From assembly GCA_918807975.1 (NCBI GenBank), contig OU964919.1:17936001-18000000 (forward strand): a DNA stretch of 64,000 nt, written 5' to 3'. A model generated the notes under the pieces. That model was given only the letters and a program-made list of their open reading frames with translations. It was not told the DNA's origin and made no database searches. Position 1 is the first letter of the stretch. Each line of letters opens with the position of its first letter. Below, in pieces: positions 23,164 to 35,649 of the stretch. The translations under genes and the position numbers were made by a program. Origin of the DNA: Aplidium turbinatum. Its lineage: Eukaryota; Chordata; Ascidiacea; Aplousobranchia; Polyclinidae.

Positions 23164-26150
23164 TATTAATACACTGTAACACCCCCATGCTCCTCAATTC
23201 TCGAGAAAGTCTATCAACTGTTTTTGATTTCCATTGTTACGTCACACGAAGGTGTGCCTGCAATTTACAATAGATCTCTGCAAGCATTTTGATGACAGTG
23301 ACTCATTTTTAAAATAAACTTATTTTATGGGTAATGCTCAGGACAATACCACTCAAATACCTATTTTTGAACATTTTAACTCTCCAAGGTTTTGCCTCAT
23401 TTTTCTATACATCCGTAGATCATTTTTTGCAACTAGTTAAATGGTTTATTTTTTTGTCGTGGACACCTTACTGTCAAATAGTAAATCATTGAACTACCAT
23501 GAAAAACATAAATATCCCATAGGTCAGCTCGTTGCCGTAGAAAGATTGTGAACATCAAAATCTCTTTTTGAGACGTGTGTGACTCCATGAAAATTGTACC
23601 AATAGCAATACTACTTCATTTATTATTTTTTGATTCAAGCTTCGTGACGTCACACAGCCCTAAAAAGGGATAGAGTTTACTCCCTTTCTGACTACGCTAC
23701 CGCAAAGGATCCAGTTGCAACATTTAACCTGTTACTAGGTATTTTTCGATCCCTGTCAATTACTTCCTTAAATGCTTTCATAATTAAACTTATTTTGTTT
23801 GACCTTATGACCTACCACAAAGTTTGTTTATTCCATACATTGGAACTGACAGCTAAATTAAAAAAAATTAACTTACGTAACTTCGATCAATCACTTGCTA
23901 TTGCATGTTTTCTTTTTCGAACAGGAAAAACATTTTTATGTTATTAAGACGTCTTGCCAACTCTTACGCGTTGTATTTAATACAGGTATTTAGAGATAAT
24001 AGGCTACACTATTCACAATCAATTTTTAACCAAGCTCTAACCTTGATACAAGTTCTTCTCAGTGACGTGTCTAATTACGCAATGTTTGACGAGTGACACA
24101 AATACTTGTACCTTATTATAGACGTTCAGTTTATATTTAAACCGGATTAAACCTACATTAGGCCTCAAACTGGTGTTTGTCTTCAGCTGCAGATACTCTG
24201 CAAAGGAAAAAACTCCTCATGCAAAACGTCTCATATTGTTATTGCAGAACTTGTGCAAAGCGATTTCTGTTGTTTCATTCTGTGCTTGGCACGTTGTAAA
24301 ATCATCTTATCTCCACCGGTACCGCGTCTACAACCAGAGGAGCCGCCCAATCATACAACAGCAGGCTATTTACTTTAAAAACTCTTTAACCTATCCTTAA
24401 ATCGGTCTCAATTTCCTCGATGCTACGATTTTGAGGTTTATGCTGCGCCAGGACACTATTTAAATTGATTAATGGTTTGGTTTGGAAAGTTTTATGTAAA
24501 CTATTCATACGTAGTATAACTTTTTCAAAAGGAAAATTATTACTTAGGTGAAGTACCACAGCTTAACAGATATCAATTCAAAGTGGTTTACAACATACTG
24601 CGTACAATAACTACCAAAACAGTTAATTTACACTTTGCCACGAGTGAAATAAGAAATTATAAACTAATTAGTCGACTTCTTGCTACTTCTTCGACTGTTC
24701 CTTTACCCATTAATAAATTACAGTAGGCTAATTCAATTACTCGGTAATCTGTTATCGAGTTTAAAACCATCTAATTAATGTTTACAATGAAGATAACAAA
24801 GTTTGTACTATTTTATATAAATAATAACAAATGATTTGCTTTTAAAGTTTAACCAATTTTATTCCTTTTAACTTTCTTTCGTTTTGGGAAGTCTTTTGCC
24901 TCATTTCTTTTCATCATATGAGGCTAAATCCCTAATGGTGCAACATTGCAACATTTGGTTGATTTGAAAAAATCAAAACATATAACCCAACCTGTGTCTT
25001 TCATTTGTTTCTTTTGTAAAGTATTTGGAAAGCTGCATCCATAACATATTTGCATTGAATATGCATTAACAAACATGGTGCTTGTTGGCTTATTATTAGA
25101 AGGCTCAAAGGGCAGTGTTCAACATATTGGTTATTGGCCTTGGGTTTGGTTTGTTTTTCCGCTTTGATTTACAGCGTGTGATGATAACATATAGGCTAGT
25201 TATGTTGTTTGAAGTCTCTAAAGTCTAAGTGATCAAACTTGCTGAAGTTAGTTGTTAGTCTCTAAAGTTGAAGTCTCTAAAGTCTAAGTGATCAAACTAT
25301 GCAGAAGTTATGGAGAATACAAGGCAGGCAGAACTAATGCTGTTGCAGTGCTGCAATGCTCATTTTCCCATAACCTGCAGACCACTCGTGTCAAAACATC
25401 CCAACAAATCTAAGAGTCTTGTAGCCTTTTAAGTTGGCTATGTGCTTTGAAGTAAAGGACTTAGATAATAACATCTGATTAGAATTAGCTGAGTCAAATA
25501 AACACTTGAAACTTTCAAAACACCTTTCCCACGTTGGCATCTTTTGCACAGTTGCACTTGCATGGAAAGCTACAACACTGGTTCTAGTAGTCGACTTGGC
25601 TGGTAGGTTACTTGAGCCGTAAATTAGCTTGTTTGTCTCAAACTAAATGCATAACCTCCGCTATTTAATAGCTTACTTTCGTTTCTCTTTTTTTTTTAAA
25701 TATCTGCGGCGGAGAACCTTTCTTTAAATTTTGCCCGCTGGAGAGAGCAGTTTACATTTTTGTTTCTTTCGTAGATATTTTTTCCTCCGAGCTCTATATT
25801 AGACAGAAGACAAGCATAAATTATTATCAAGGTTAAAAATCATATGTCCCAGAAAAAAACAAAAAAACAGTTTCATGAAATTTAAACCTGTGATAAGGAA
25901 AACTTAATTTTTCTCACTAGCTCACCTCACTGAAAAACGAACATTCAAATTTTCTTATGAATATTTTTTAAGCTGACCTGAGCAGTGAGCACTACCTATC
26001 GTATTCTAATTTACAAATATTCCTGTAGGTTACTCCATAAAATTACCTGATAGGCTACTTGAAAAAATGCAATAAAATGACTTCAGCGACAGCATTCTGC
26101 TCAGAAAGCAGGAAAATATTTACTTAGTGTTTATTCAGAAAATTATCTAT
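23164..26150. other. Intergenic, mostly unassigned
   Basis: No gene was recognised. The only local structure is a direct repeat of GAAGTCTCTAAAGTCTAAGT plus GATCAAACT at 25211-25239 and 25270-25298. Confidence 0.4.
25211..25298. repeat. Direct repeat, 29-base unit, spacing 59
   Basis: Two identical 29-base units (starting GAAGTCTCTAAAG and ending GATCAAACT) with a partial GTCTCTAAAGTT copy between them. A local slippage-type duplication. Confidence 0.75.
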
Positions 26151-26260
26151 CTCAAAGGTGGGAAAACTACGGCCCGCGGGCCGCATGCTGCCCTAGACAA
26201 TTTTCTGTGCGGTCCGCGAAAGCCTGAATCAATTATAAAAAAAATAATGAAATTGCTTGA
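26151..26260. mobile_element. hAT-type element end, fragment
   Basis: CAAAGGTGGGAAAACTACGG followed by CCCGCGGGCCGCATG and GTGCGGTCCGCG matches a widespread animal hAT terminus (usually written CAGAGGTGGGCAAACTACGG). No matching right end was found, so this is a truncated copy. GC content is sharply higher than the surroundings. Confidence 0.7.
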
Positions 26261-26820
26261 AAGTTTTAATTACTACAATGACTTTATTAAACTTTTTATT
26301 CATATATTTCATCTTGATAAAGATCAACTAGTATTTTTATCGCATTGTAATGGCTTGTTCCCCCAGCCACATTGTGTTCTTTAATAATGTGCAGTTTTAG
26401 CAATATATAGGATGTTTTAAAAAATTTGACATCATTGTACAGTCTTGTAACTTTGCCCATTATCGTTCATAGCCTACTATCTCAGATTTTCACAGCATGT
26501 ACAGACGCAACATAAAATTTTATCTTTTCATTTTCAGGCGTTTTTCTTTTTAGATATAGAAATGCCATACGATAGCGTAGAACAGCATTTTGTGCACTTA
26601 AGTACGCTAGAACACAGTCGAATAAGAATGTGCAGCGTGCATTTGCGCAACAATGTGAAAAAAAGGGCCGGATAGAAAGCAGATTTGGACAATGGACAAT
26701 TATGGCATAAAAAGTTCGAACAAGAAGGTTGCTATTGTAAAGTAAAAGGATCTGGCCCCTTTTCTTATTGAAATTAAAAATATTATGTAAAAAAATATTA
26801 TATTGTATTGCATTATAGGC

Positions 26821-26992
26821 AGAGATGGGCGTGATCTTGATCTTGAAGATCACAAGTGATCTTGAAGATCAAGATCGTGATCTTGATCTTGATCTTCAAG
26901 ATCACTTTTTTTTGGTGATCTTGATCTTGATCTAAGATCACTTTTTTTGTGTGATCTTGATCTTGAAGAACAATAAGATCAAGATCACTTTA
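26821..26992. repeat. GATCTTGATCTT array, left
   Basis: Repeats of GATCTTGATC and its complement GATCAAGATC, with GTGATCTT and AAGATCAC junctions, inside the left end of the hAT-like element. Confidence 0.85.
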
Positions 26993-27916
26993 AAATTGAA
27001 TTTTACTTCCTAAATAAAGGCATTTTTTTAGAACTCGTACTGTACAAAGCAGTTAGTGGCAACTACTAACATTAAGCCACTGTTAATATAATATGTGTCC
27101 AACAAAAGACGATAGTCTCCGTCTAATCTGGTCAGTGTTGCCATTTCAAAATTGAAAAAGTTTTCTGTGTTGGTCATAATAAAGAAGTCAACTTCCGTGT
27201 ACTTTATGTTGACGCATAATAAAAAATGATTTAATTTTGTTCACAATTTCCATGTGTGAATTTTAAAGAAATGTTTTCTTTCTTTGACTCAATTTTAGAT
27301 GTTTCAAAACTCTAGAATGGCGGCATTAAAAAATCTGGACTCTAGGACGCCGACTTTGGTCATATAAAGTGGTGTATTGCAGCAAATCAACCAGACCAAG
27401 ACTTGTTTAAGGTCTGAGTATAGAGCGGTTTGTCTGACCTCAGGCCTCTGAACTTTTTTGATAGCAGACAACAGCATCAAGGTTGCCAGATAGGTAAATG
27501 GTGCAATAAACATTGACATAACACAGTAAAAGTTAAAACTGCTTAGTAACACGAATAAAAACTCCCACGAACCAGACAAAAATTTGGTAAAAAATGATGC
27601 AGTTCAAAGTTTATTTTTATTTATTTATTATAAATAAAACGTATAAAACTAATTGCAAATTTTGCGACTTTTTCAGAACAACTGTAAGTAACCTCGGCCT
27701 TGGGTGTGACGTTGCGATTCTACGCAAGCTACATCAACAATTGATAGGCCTAATAGCAACAGTCACTAACTTATCACAATTCTTAGGCCAGCGATCGAGT
27801 AGTTAAAAGTAAAAGTTAGCAATACCAACTATATACCTTTACCCAGGTTGCTTATAGTAATTATTTTTTGCAACATCACTGATCAAAAACTTCATTTTTT
27901 TTTCAAGTACACAAAA

Positions 27917-28074
27917 AGTGATCTTGAAAGTGAACTTGATCTTCAAGATCACGATCTTGATCTTGATCTTCAAAATCACATAGTTTGGTGATCTTGATCT
28001 TGATCTTCAAGATCACCTATTCTTGGTGATCTTGATCTTGATCTTCAAGATCACCAATACTGGTGATCTTGCCC
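27917..28074. repeat. GATCTTGATCTT array, right
   Basis: The same motif family as the left array, with about four GGTGATCTTGATCTTGATCT-type units separated by short spacers (TAGTTT, CTATTCTT, CAATACT). Confidence 0.85.
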
Positions 28075-28788
28075 ATCTCTGATTATAGGCTATATATTGC
28101 CATTCATTTTGAAAACACAGCAAGTCTCATTCGTACCATATTATGATGGTCTCTGAAAGATTTTCTCTTAGGCTAATATTTTGATGGTTATAGTCATAAA
28201 TTGAAGGTAAGATAGCCTTAAAAATGCTGAAAAAGTACTATACGTTATATAGACTACTAGAAGATAGGTTTTAGAATTGTTTGGAAGTTGGATTTTCTCA
28301 CTAACCTACCTCACTTAAAAAGAATAATTTTACTGTAATTTTCCTCAATGGACAAGCGGCTGATACAGTAAGTTATCCTAGTGTAGTTTTCTTGTTAATA
28401 GCCTCCTTGTTGTTGACTTGTTGTACGTCACGGTATTAACTGATGCTTGAAGTGATGCAAGGAAATGACCTCAGAATTACGTTCAGGATGAGAAAAAATG
28501 TTACATAACAATTTTCATGCATAGGTTTGCTCAGAAAACTGTAGATCTGATAATTAAAAGATAAAAAAAAATCATAATTTTTATTTTTAAAATACATTAT
28601 AATGTGAACTTCATTTAGGCTGCACAAAATAAGTAGATCGAGTCAGGGAGGAACGAGTAAACGTTCAGACCTTGAAGTTGAATGTCTGTTTCTCGTTTTG
28701 CGTATAACCTCAAGAGTCAAGACTGATGACTAAAATGCCCCACACAAGTTGTAGTCTAACTACAATGATAAATCAAACTAGCATGATC

Positions 28789-29204
28789 CATGGCCACCTA
28801 ACGATACGGCCTGATTTGTCACATTTTGCATAAATTTCCTGGTTTTTCTCACTTTGGGCAAACGTTTAAATAAATTTTTCTAAAAATTAGATTTTTACGC
28901 TTTCTTTATTCTTTTCCCCAGATGACACAATAGGTTTTAACATTCTCACATGTTGAAAAACAAAGAAAATTTGATTTCGAAGATTTTAGTCAGACTGTTA
29001 ATTTTCAATAACAGTCTGATTTTGCGCTTTTCAACTTACTTTTTCTCATATGCTACTGCTTTCCCAAGGCAACAAAAAAGTTTTATGTCATTAGGAAACC
29101 GCAAAAAGTAAAAACATCTCAAAAAATGTCTGTCAAGCACTAGTAGTAGCTGTAATCAAAATCTGCAAAATGTGACAAATCAGGCCGCATCTCCAGGTGG
29201 CCAT
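28789..29204. mobile_element. Miniature inverted-repeat element, copy 1
   Basis: A 416-base element with ends CATGGCCACCTAACGATACG and CGCATCTCCAGGTGGCCAT, extended inward by TGATTTGTCACATTTTGCA and its complement. It is flanked by GCATGATC (28781-28788 and 29205-29212); the match can be read as 9 bp. The core has its own stem CAGACTGTTA/TAACAGTCTG. Copy 2 is at 62648. Confidence 0.9.
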
Positions 29205-29963
29205 GCATGATCCCAAGCAAGGTCTGCCGTAATGTTTCTACGGCTATAGTAAAATTATCTAAGCCCTTGATACTTATAAAAATCGGATGCACGCTGACAT
29301 CTCGACAGACAAATGACATAGCCTACTACTCTCAAGGCAGTACCGGTAGCCTATGTGAGTACTTTGAATAAACAAATATGCAATGTGGGTTTATTGTTGA
29401 CTCGTGCGATGGTGGTACCGCGGGTCGTAAAATATTTTATTGTCTTGCAAATGGTTTGCACAAGGTATAGCCATATATAGCCTACGTACTGCAAAATATT
29501 TATTGAAGATAACAGGCTGTGCTTCTCTAACTTTATTGTCTTTTCTAAGTTTTATGTCTTTATCCAGAGGCGTACGCAGGAGGAGAAGAGAGGTGGAGCA
29601 CCGGGTTTTGCCTGATCCCATTTTAAAAAATTTAAGAAATTTAACGAAGTAGAGCACGAGATTTGATATGTTTTAGATACCACTGTCGAAGCAAATAACA
29701 ACGTTGTTATAAACTAAGTAAATACTAAATTTGTTGCTCAATGTTGTTTGGTTTGTTTTTAATCTTTATCCTCGGGCTGACAAAGCCTTAATAGGTTATT
29801 CCTGGTAGTTTCGCATATTTGTGGAGGCATAGCCGTAGGAGAGTAAAACATTTTGGGGAGGCGAACAAAAGTTGCCCAAATTTTGTCTTTGCAATTGCAT
29901 TTTCAAAAACACAACATTACTCACAATCTCTGAGGTAGCCTATAATGTAGGCGTATAGTCTAA
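29205..29963. other. Intergenic with repeat fragments
   Basis: It contains TCCAGAGGCGTACGCAGGA at about 29563, which resembles a hAT-type terminus, and the dispersed repeat at 29828-29945 (partner at 11066). No gene was recognised. Confidence 0.45.
29828..29945. repeat. Dispersed repeat, copy B (partner at 11066)
   Basis: Starts CATAGCCGTAGGAGAGTAAA and runs parallel to 11066-11180 with scattered substitutions and small gaps. Confidence 0.65.
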
Positions 29964-30055
29964 TGCAGGGTCGGGAACCTTTTTAGGTAAGAGAGCCATA
30001 AAAGCTACATTTTTGGAAATGTAACTTATTTCCGTGAAAGCCATGGGCCTATAGG
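29964..30055. mobile_element. hAT-type element end, fragment
   Basis: GCAGGGTCGGGAACCTTTTT followed by AGAGAGCCAT matches a common animal hAT left terminus. No right end (GGTTCCCGACC) was found nearby. The next element (30086) may have landed inside it. Confidence 0.6.
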
Positions 30056-30174
30056 CTAATGATTTAACACTAAATACAACTAGCCCAGTGGTTCTCAACC
30101 TTTTTCTTTCGTGGCCTATTTTTGTTTGCATAAAAGTTCTGTGGCCCATTCAGTTTTTATGTAAGAAAAAATTC

Positions 30175-30481
30175 TGTTATAGTCGTCATTTTATTTACGT
30201 TGATTTTATGTGAACTTGTGACCTGCCTCACTACATAATCACATTCAGCGTTTTCTGGTACAGACGTTGAAATTGATTACCACCGCACTGCGCGTGTAAT
30301 CAATTGAGCGTTTTGTACCACGTTCCTTAGTTGATTGTTTTGCGTTTCTTTCTTGATATATATTGAGTTGTTTTTGTGCACATAAGTCAGTACGTACAAG
30401 AGGTAAATGGTTTTCTCACTTGGTTGGTTATCGCTACAATTATTATTGTTTATTTTATATTAAACATCTGGAAATACAACA
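30175..30481 (+). repeat. 5' LTR of Gypsy element
   Basis: Begins TGTTATAGTCGTC and ends ACAACA. It is the same length as the 3' LTR with about 10 differences. Both contain TTGATATATATTGAG, a possible TATA region, before the end. Confidence 0.95.
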
Positions 30482-30539
30482 GACATTTAACTGGCGTCGT
30501 CGGCAGGATCTTTACAGAATTTCTACAGGATTTTAGAAA

Positions 30540-31650
30540 CATGGAGAAACTGATCGAAGTCACGCAACAACAAATTGCCAACCAAGAACGCCAGACGAAG
30601 GAGCAAATTGCCAGACAAGAACAACGTCACCAGGAACATCAAGAAGAACAAGAAAGGCGCCACCAAGAACAACTACGAGAAATACGAGCCCAAACTGCGA
30701 GATCACAGCCAACAACAATACAACAACAGGTATCTTTACCTAAGTTCGTAGCGTTCGATGCCACCACTGAACTGTAGACAGACTATTGGAAGAGGTTTAA
30801 CACCTTTGTAGCAGCACATTCAGTCGCACAAGACAAAATGCCGCAGGTTTTTCTCACCAATCAATCACCTACAATCTACAAAGTGTTAACAAATTTGGCT
30901 GCGCAGGAAACAAACCCAAAGGAAGTTGACGATCTCACCATGACGGAAATTACAAATTACATGGCTCAACAATTCGACCCAAAACGCTTCATCGTGAGGG
31001 AGCGATTCCGTTTCTGGAGCGAAATGAAGCGCAAGCCCGGTGAAACAGCTCAAGAACTAGCCATCCGCATACGACAGGCAGCTGCCACCTGTGACTTCTC
31101 GTCCATTTCAAATCCATTGGACGAAGTTTTACGTACTTGTTTTATTTGTTCAATAGGTAACGAGGCGATGCTTAAGGCGTTATTCAAAATCAGAGCTGAT
31201 GAACTTACTTTCAAACGTGCGGTAGAGGTTGCATCAGAAACCGAAGAGGAAGCCAAGGTGACCAAAGAAACTGTTTACGGCACTCCACCAGCACCAGTTG
31301 TGAAAGTAAGGACCATCAGCAAACCTCCAAAAACTAGGCAACTTACAGGTACTTTCTTTTCTTCTAAAAATAAAGAATGCTATCGCTGTGGTAATTCCAA
31401 CCACAACGCCAATGACTGTAGGTTTAAGAAAGCCACTTGCCATTTCTGCAATATCACGGGACACTTACAGAGTGTTTGTCGAAAGAAAGCTAGACAGTTC
31501 AAACCTTCTAAGGTAAATTGTATCGAGGAAATTAACATGCTTTCTAGTTCTTGCAGAAAACCTCGAAATTCAAAGTTGGAAGTACCGATCTCCATTAATT
31601 CGGTAACCACACACATAGAAATGGACACTGGACACAAATGGAAATTTCCT
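30540..31650 (+). mobile_element. Gypsy gag region (fossil)
   Basis: It begins with a coiled-coil-like Gln/Glu/Arg-rich stretch (RQEQRHQEHQEEQERRHQEQ), then a capsid-like region. Two zinc knuckles follow: CYRCGNSNHNANDC and CHFCNITGHLQSVC at about 31380-31480. It is part of the broken Gypsy element. Confidence 0.85.
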
Positions 31651-34600
31651 TTCCAACGACGTCTGGACTCGGGTAGGCGCACCTCAATTGCAAGCACCAG
31701 TGTCGCAGTTCCAATCTGCTACCAAGCATCTAGTACCAACCACGGGTTCTTTCACGGCCCAGGTAACTTATCCTTCCACGGGAAGGTCAGATAATATTCC
31801 TTTTGTAGTCACGACAGTCAAAGGACTAAACTTGCTAGGTCGTGATGCAATCTCGTCTTTAGGAATTTCTATCGATAAATTTCTTCTGTCTAACTATTCT
31901 ACTGTACAGAGTATCCAGTCATACGACAAGCCTGATAAGAGTCTGGAGAAAGCATGCTCCCTCTTATGTGACGAGTTCAAAGATGTTTTTAAGCCTGAAC
32001 TCGGGTGCTTACGAGATTATGAACTAGACATAGATTTTAAGTCTGATGCTAAACCTGTTCTCAAACCTAGGCCTGTAGGTACCTTTTGCGCTAAAGGAGG
32101 ACTTAGCACAAGCCTATGATTCGGGCATTGCACGTGGTGGTGTATGGACACCAGTTCAGTTTTGCGATTGGGGCACACCGGTTGTTCCAGTCCGTAAGCC
32201 GTCAAACTCTTCAGAAGCGAAGGCCAAGTTATGCATATGTGGCGATTATTCAGTCACGATGAACCCTTTCCTGGAGACCCATCGTCACCCGTTACCCTTA
32301 CCAGAAGACTTAATGCAAAAGTTGGGTGGTGGGTATGGTTTCAGCAAGATAGACTTGGCTGCTGCCTACAATCAGATTCGACTTGGTCCTGACAGTCGAA
32401 AACGACTCGCATTAAGCACTCACCGTGGCGTATTTTTACAAAATGGGTTACCTTTTGGCATATCTTCTGCTCCAGGTTATTTTCAGAAGATCATAGACGA
32501 CCTTACAGCCAACCTTCCAGGAGTCGCAGTCTACCTAGACGACATTCTTGTCAGTGGCACTACTGCTGAGGAGCATCTCCAGAATCTTAGACGGCTCCTC
32601 GATCGACTTCACTCAAAAGGCCTGAGGTGCAGGAAAGACAAGTGTAAGTTTGCACAACCTCAGGTAAAGTTTCTCGGACACATTTTGTCCAGGCAGGGCA
32701 TCTCCAAAGGTCTTAAGGTAAATGCCATACTGGAGATGTCTGCCCCCACTGACGTATCTTCTCTTCGTTCATTTTTAGGTTCCTTACAATTTTATTCGAA
32801 GTTTTTACCGTTGAACGCTTCCACAGTAGCAGAACCACTATACCATCTCACGAAAAAGGACATTCCTTGGAGATGTGGAAAACAAGAGGAAAACTCTTTT
32901 GTTCAGCTGAAGCATTATCTTTCTACTGAAGAGGTTCTTACCCATTTCAATGCGTCACTTCCGGTAGGTATCGCATGTGATGCTTCTAGTGTGGGCATCG
33001 GTGCTACTTTGTTTCATCGTTACCCAAATGGCACAGAACGGCCTATAGCAAACGTTTCAAAGATATTAACAGCTTCGCAGAAAAACTATAGTCAAATCCA
33101 AAAAGAGGCTTTGTCGATAATTTTTGCGCTAAAGAAATTCTATCAATATCTTTTTGGTAGATCTGTAACAGAAGTGGTTAAGCTAACATTCTGTATACAT
33201 AGATAGAGCACTACTGTTGTTTCTCAAAAGGGTTTTTTTATTGATTACCCAGCATACAAGTCGATGTCATCAGATAGCCGAGACAAAAACGTGTTATCCC
33301 AAGTTGTGTCAATTTGAAAAGGAACGAATATTGCCATGCTAGTGTATTTTATCACGAAAGTATTCATACGCCGGTGCTGCCAGGCGCATAGGAAATGAAT
33401 TAATAAAACCTGAACGTTGGCTAAACAGTAGAATTATGGAATTATGAGAACGTTGGACTGCACTGCAGAATAATGGCTGGTGACGAACATAAGACAGCAG
33501 TCGGTACAGATCATTCATTTTGGTCACAGATCATAAACCATTGCTTAGTCTTTTTGGCCCGACAAAATCGACACCTTCTTTGGCAGCAAATCGTTTGGCT
33601 GGTTGGGCACTCTTTTTGTCGCAATTTACATACACTATTGAGTACAGGAAGACGAAGGATCATCAAAACGCTGATGCTTTGAGTCGCTTACCAGCAGGAG
33701 AGGATAAAGTCTTCGATGAGGAAAGTGCGGATGATATTGATATCGTCTGCGCTATCGATGCTTTGGATTTGCAGGTCCAGACCTTAAATGCCGCCTCACT
33801 GCGTAAAGAATCTTCTAAAGATCCCATCATTTCCACGGTAATGCGTTTTATTCATGAAGGATGGCCGGCCAAGTCTTCTCCAAGACCCGGTCGAGCCGTT
33901 TCGTAAGTACGCAGACTCTCTTTCTACTTGTTATGGATGTCTACTTTACGGTTCCAGAGTGGTCATCCCGTCCAAACTTCGTCCTTCCGTCCTTCAATTG
34001 CTTCATGAAGGACATTTTGGCATTGAGAGAATGAAACAGTTGGCAAGAACACCCGTCCACTGGCCAAACATTGACCGAGACATAGCGGAACTTTGTCACA
34101 AATGCAGTACCTGTGGCGAATATCAACAACCGCAATCTAAAACCCAGGTCCAATCATGGACGGTTCCAGAAGCACCGTGGAGTCGCTTACACATAGATCA
34201 TGCGGTAGATTTCATGGGTTACCTAAATATCCGTGTATTCATGCTACTACTTCCTTATCGTCAACAACTACTATCAACCTGCTAGAAGAACATTTTGCTC
34301 ATTTCGGCTATCCCCATACTATAGTTACCGATAATGCTACTACTTTTAAATCCACAGAAGAGGGGTATGGTACACATCATGGGTGCCCCTTACCATCCGG
34401 AAACCAATGGAGCGGCGGAGCGCCTCGTACGTACGTTCAAGCAAGCACTTCGCAAATCTTCCCTGCCTCCGAAACAGGCCGTCTTGGAGTTCCTACAGCA
34501 GTATCGACGCACGCCCACTCCGAGTGGCTACTCTCCATGCCAATTACTCAACAATCGTCAGATTCGAACCAAGTTCGACACGCTTCTCCCCACATCGTCT

Positions 34601-35002
34601 CAAGTGGTACCAAGACACAACGCGGACGCTTCCGAAAGTACAAAACGACATTTCAAACCGGGAGATCCCTGTTACGCGCTATCATTCACTCCACGACGGA
34701 ACCAGGATCCTCGTTGGGTTCCAGCCGAGGTGATTAAGCGACAGGGTAGCCGAATCTTCCTGGTACGTCTGCTTCCACATGGTCCGACGTGGAGGCGCCA
34801 TATGGACCAACTGCAACCTCGCTATGCATCATCGGAGGACCAGGAGCCGGGAGAAACTCCTGCACCAACAGTCGACTCCTCCTCTGTCCCCACCTCAGCT
34901 CGAACGGATTCGGACGACACACCGACTGTACCGGAATTCGGGCCACACAACCCACGAAGGTCGAGCCGTCGCCGCAGACCTCCGGCTCGTTTCCGACTTT
35001 GA
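31650..35002 (+). mobile_element. Gypsy pol region (fossil)
   Basis: Domains in order are a weak protease region, reverse transcriptase with GFSKIDLAAAYNQI and the catalytic YLDDILV (about 32250-32740), RNase H (about 32950-33690, split by an insertion), the integrase zinc region with HFGIERMK and CHKCSTC (about 34010-34120), an integrase core remnant, and a basic C-terminal tail rich in Arg, Ser and Pro. The region is broken and cannot be read as one frame. Confidence 0.9.
33164..33508. mobile_element. 345-base insertion inside the Gypsy element
   Basis: Non-coding sequence with ends TGTAAC and GGTACA (weakly inverted), flanked by GATC on both sides (33160-33163 and 33509-33512). It interrupts otherwise continuous RNase H homology, which fixes its borders well. 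The family is unknown; a 4-bp duplication and short ends suggest a small DNA element younger than its host. Confidence 0.75.
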
Positions 35003-35057
35003 GTTTTAAGTTATTGTTTAATTCGCTGTCTTATTCATATTTTTCTTTGTGTATAAA

Positions 35058-35072
35058 AATTATCGAGGGAGG
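35058..35072 (+). other. Polypurine tract of Gypsy element
   Basis: A purine-rich run (GAGGGAGG) directly before the 3' LTR, as expected for the plus-strand primer. Confidence 0.7.
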
Positions 35073-35379
35073 TGTTATAGTCGTCATTTTATTTACGTTG
35101 ATTTTATGTAAACTTGTGACCTGCCTCACTACATGATCACGTTCAGCGTTTTCTGGTACAGACGTTGGAATTGATTACCACCGCACTGCGCGTGTAATCA
35201 ATTGAGCGTTCTGTACCACGTTCCTTAGTTGATTGTTTTGCGTTTCTTTCTTGATATATATTGAGTTGTTTTTGTGCACATAAGTCAGTAAGTACAAGAG
35301 GTAAATGGTTTTCTCACTTGGTTGGCTATCGCTACAATTATTATTGTTTATTTTATATTAAATGTCTGGAAACACAACA
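35073..35379 (+). repeat. 3' LTR of Gypsy element
   Basis: A 307-base copy of the 5' LTR, about 97% identical by eye, followed by the AATTC target duplication. Confidence 0.95.
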
Positions 35380-35493
35380 AATTCCAAAAAAGGTTTATAA
35401 ACAAAAAAGCAACAGAACATTGCCTTTGGAATGTTTCTGGAATCCCCTTGTTGAATCCAGGCGCTGACGCTTCAAACTATCTTCTTTTCATCA

Positions 35494-35649
<156 letters not shown>

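Larger units (their letters stand above)
26820..28081. mobile_element. hAT-like non-autonomous element with GATC-rich subterminal arrays
   Basis: The ends CAGAGATGGGC and GCCCATCTCTG are perfect inverted repeats, flanked by a perfect 8-bp duplication ATTATAGG (26812-26819 and 28082-28089). About 170 bases inside each end are filled with GATCTTGATCTTCAAGATCA units in both orientations. The 900-base core has small frames (for example minus 27579-27304) but no recognisable transposase. The element is 1262 bases. Arrays like these may be transposase-binding sites. Confidence 0.9.
30175..35379 (+). mobile_element. Ty3/Gypsy LTR retrotransposon, broken
   Basis: A 5.2-kb element with two 307-base LTRs (30175-30481 and 35073-35379), TG...CA ends and a 5-bp target duplication AATTC (30170-30174 and 35380-35384). 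The internal order is gag with two CCHC knuckles, protease region, reverse transcriptase, RNase H and integrase, which is the Gypsy order. A purine-rich tract lies just before the 3' LTR. The LTRs differ at about 10 of 307 sites (about 3%), so it is fairly young. The coding region is broken in several places, and a 345-base insertion interrupts the RNase H part. There is no envelope gene. Two knuckles and a basic C terminus without an evident chromodomain suggest a Mag-like relative, but the clade is not settled. Confidence 0.95.

Noticed and set aside
26820-28081. GATC repeat arrays considered as a CRISPR-like or satellite array
   Set aside because: Spacers are short and not unique, arrays sit inside hAT ends with an 8-bp duplication, and the DNA is eukaryotic.
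30255-30285. LTR sequence CAGACGTTGAAATTGATTACC resembles half of the short palindrome family
   Set aside because: Only one weak half-match without the opposing arm. It recurs in both LTRs because they are copies, so it is likely chance.
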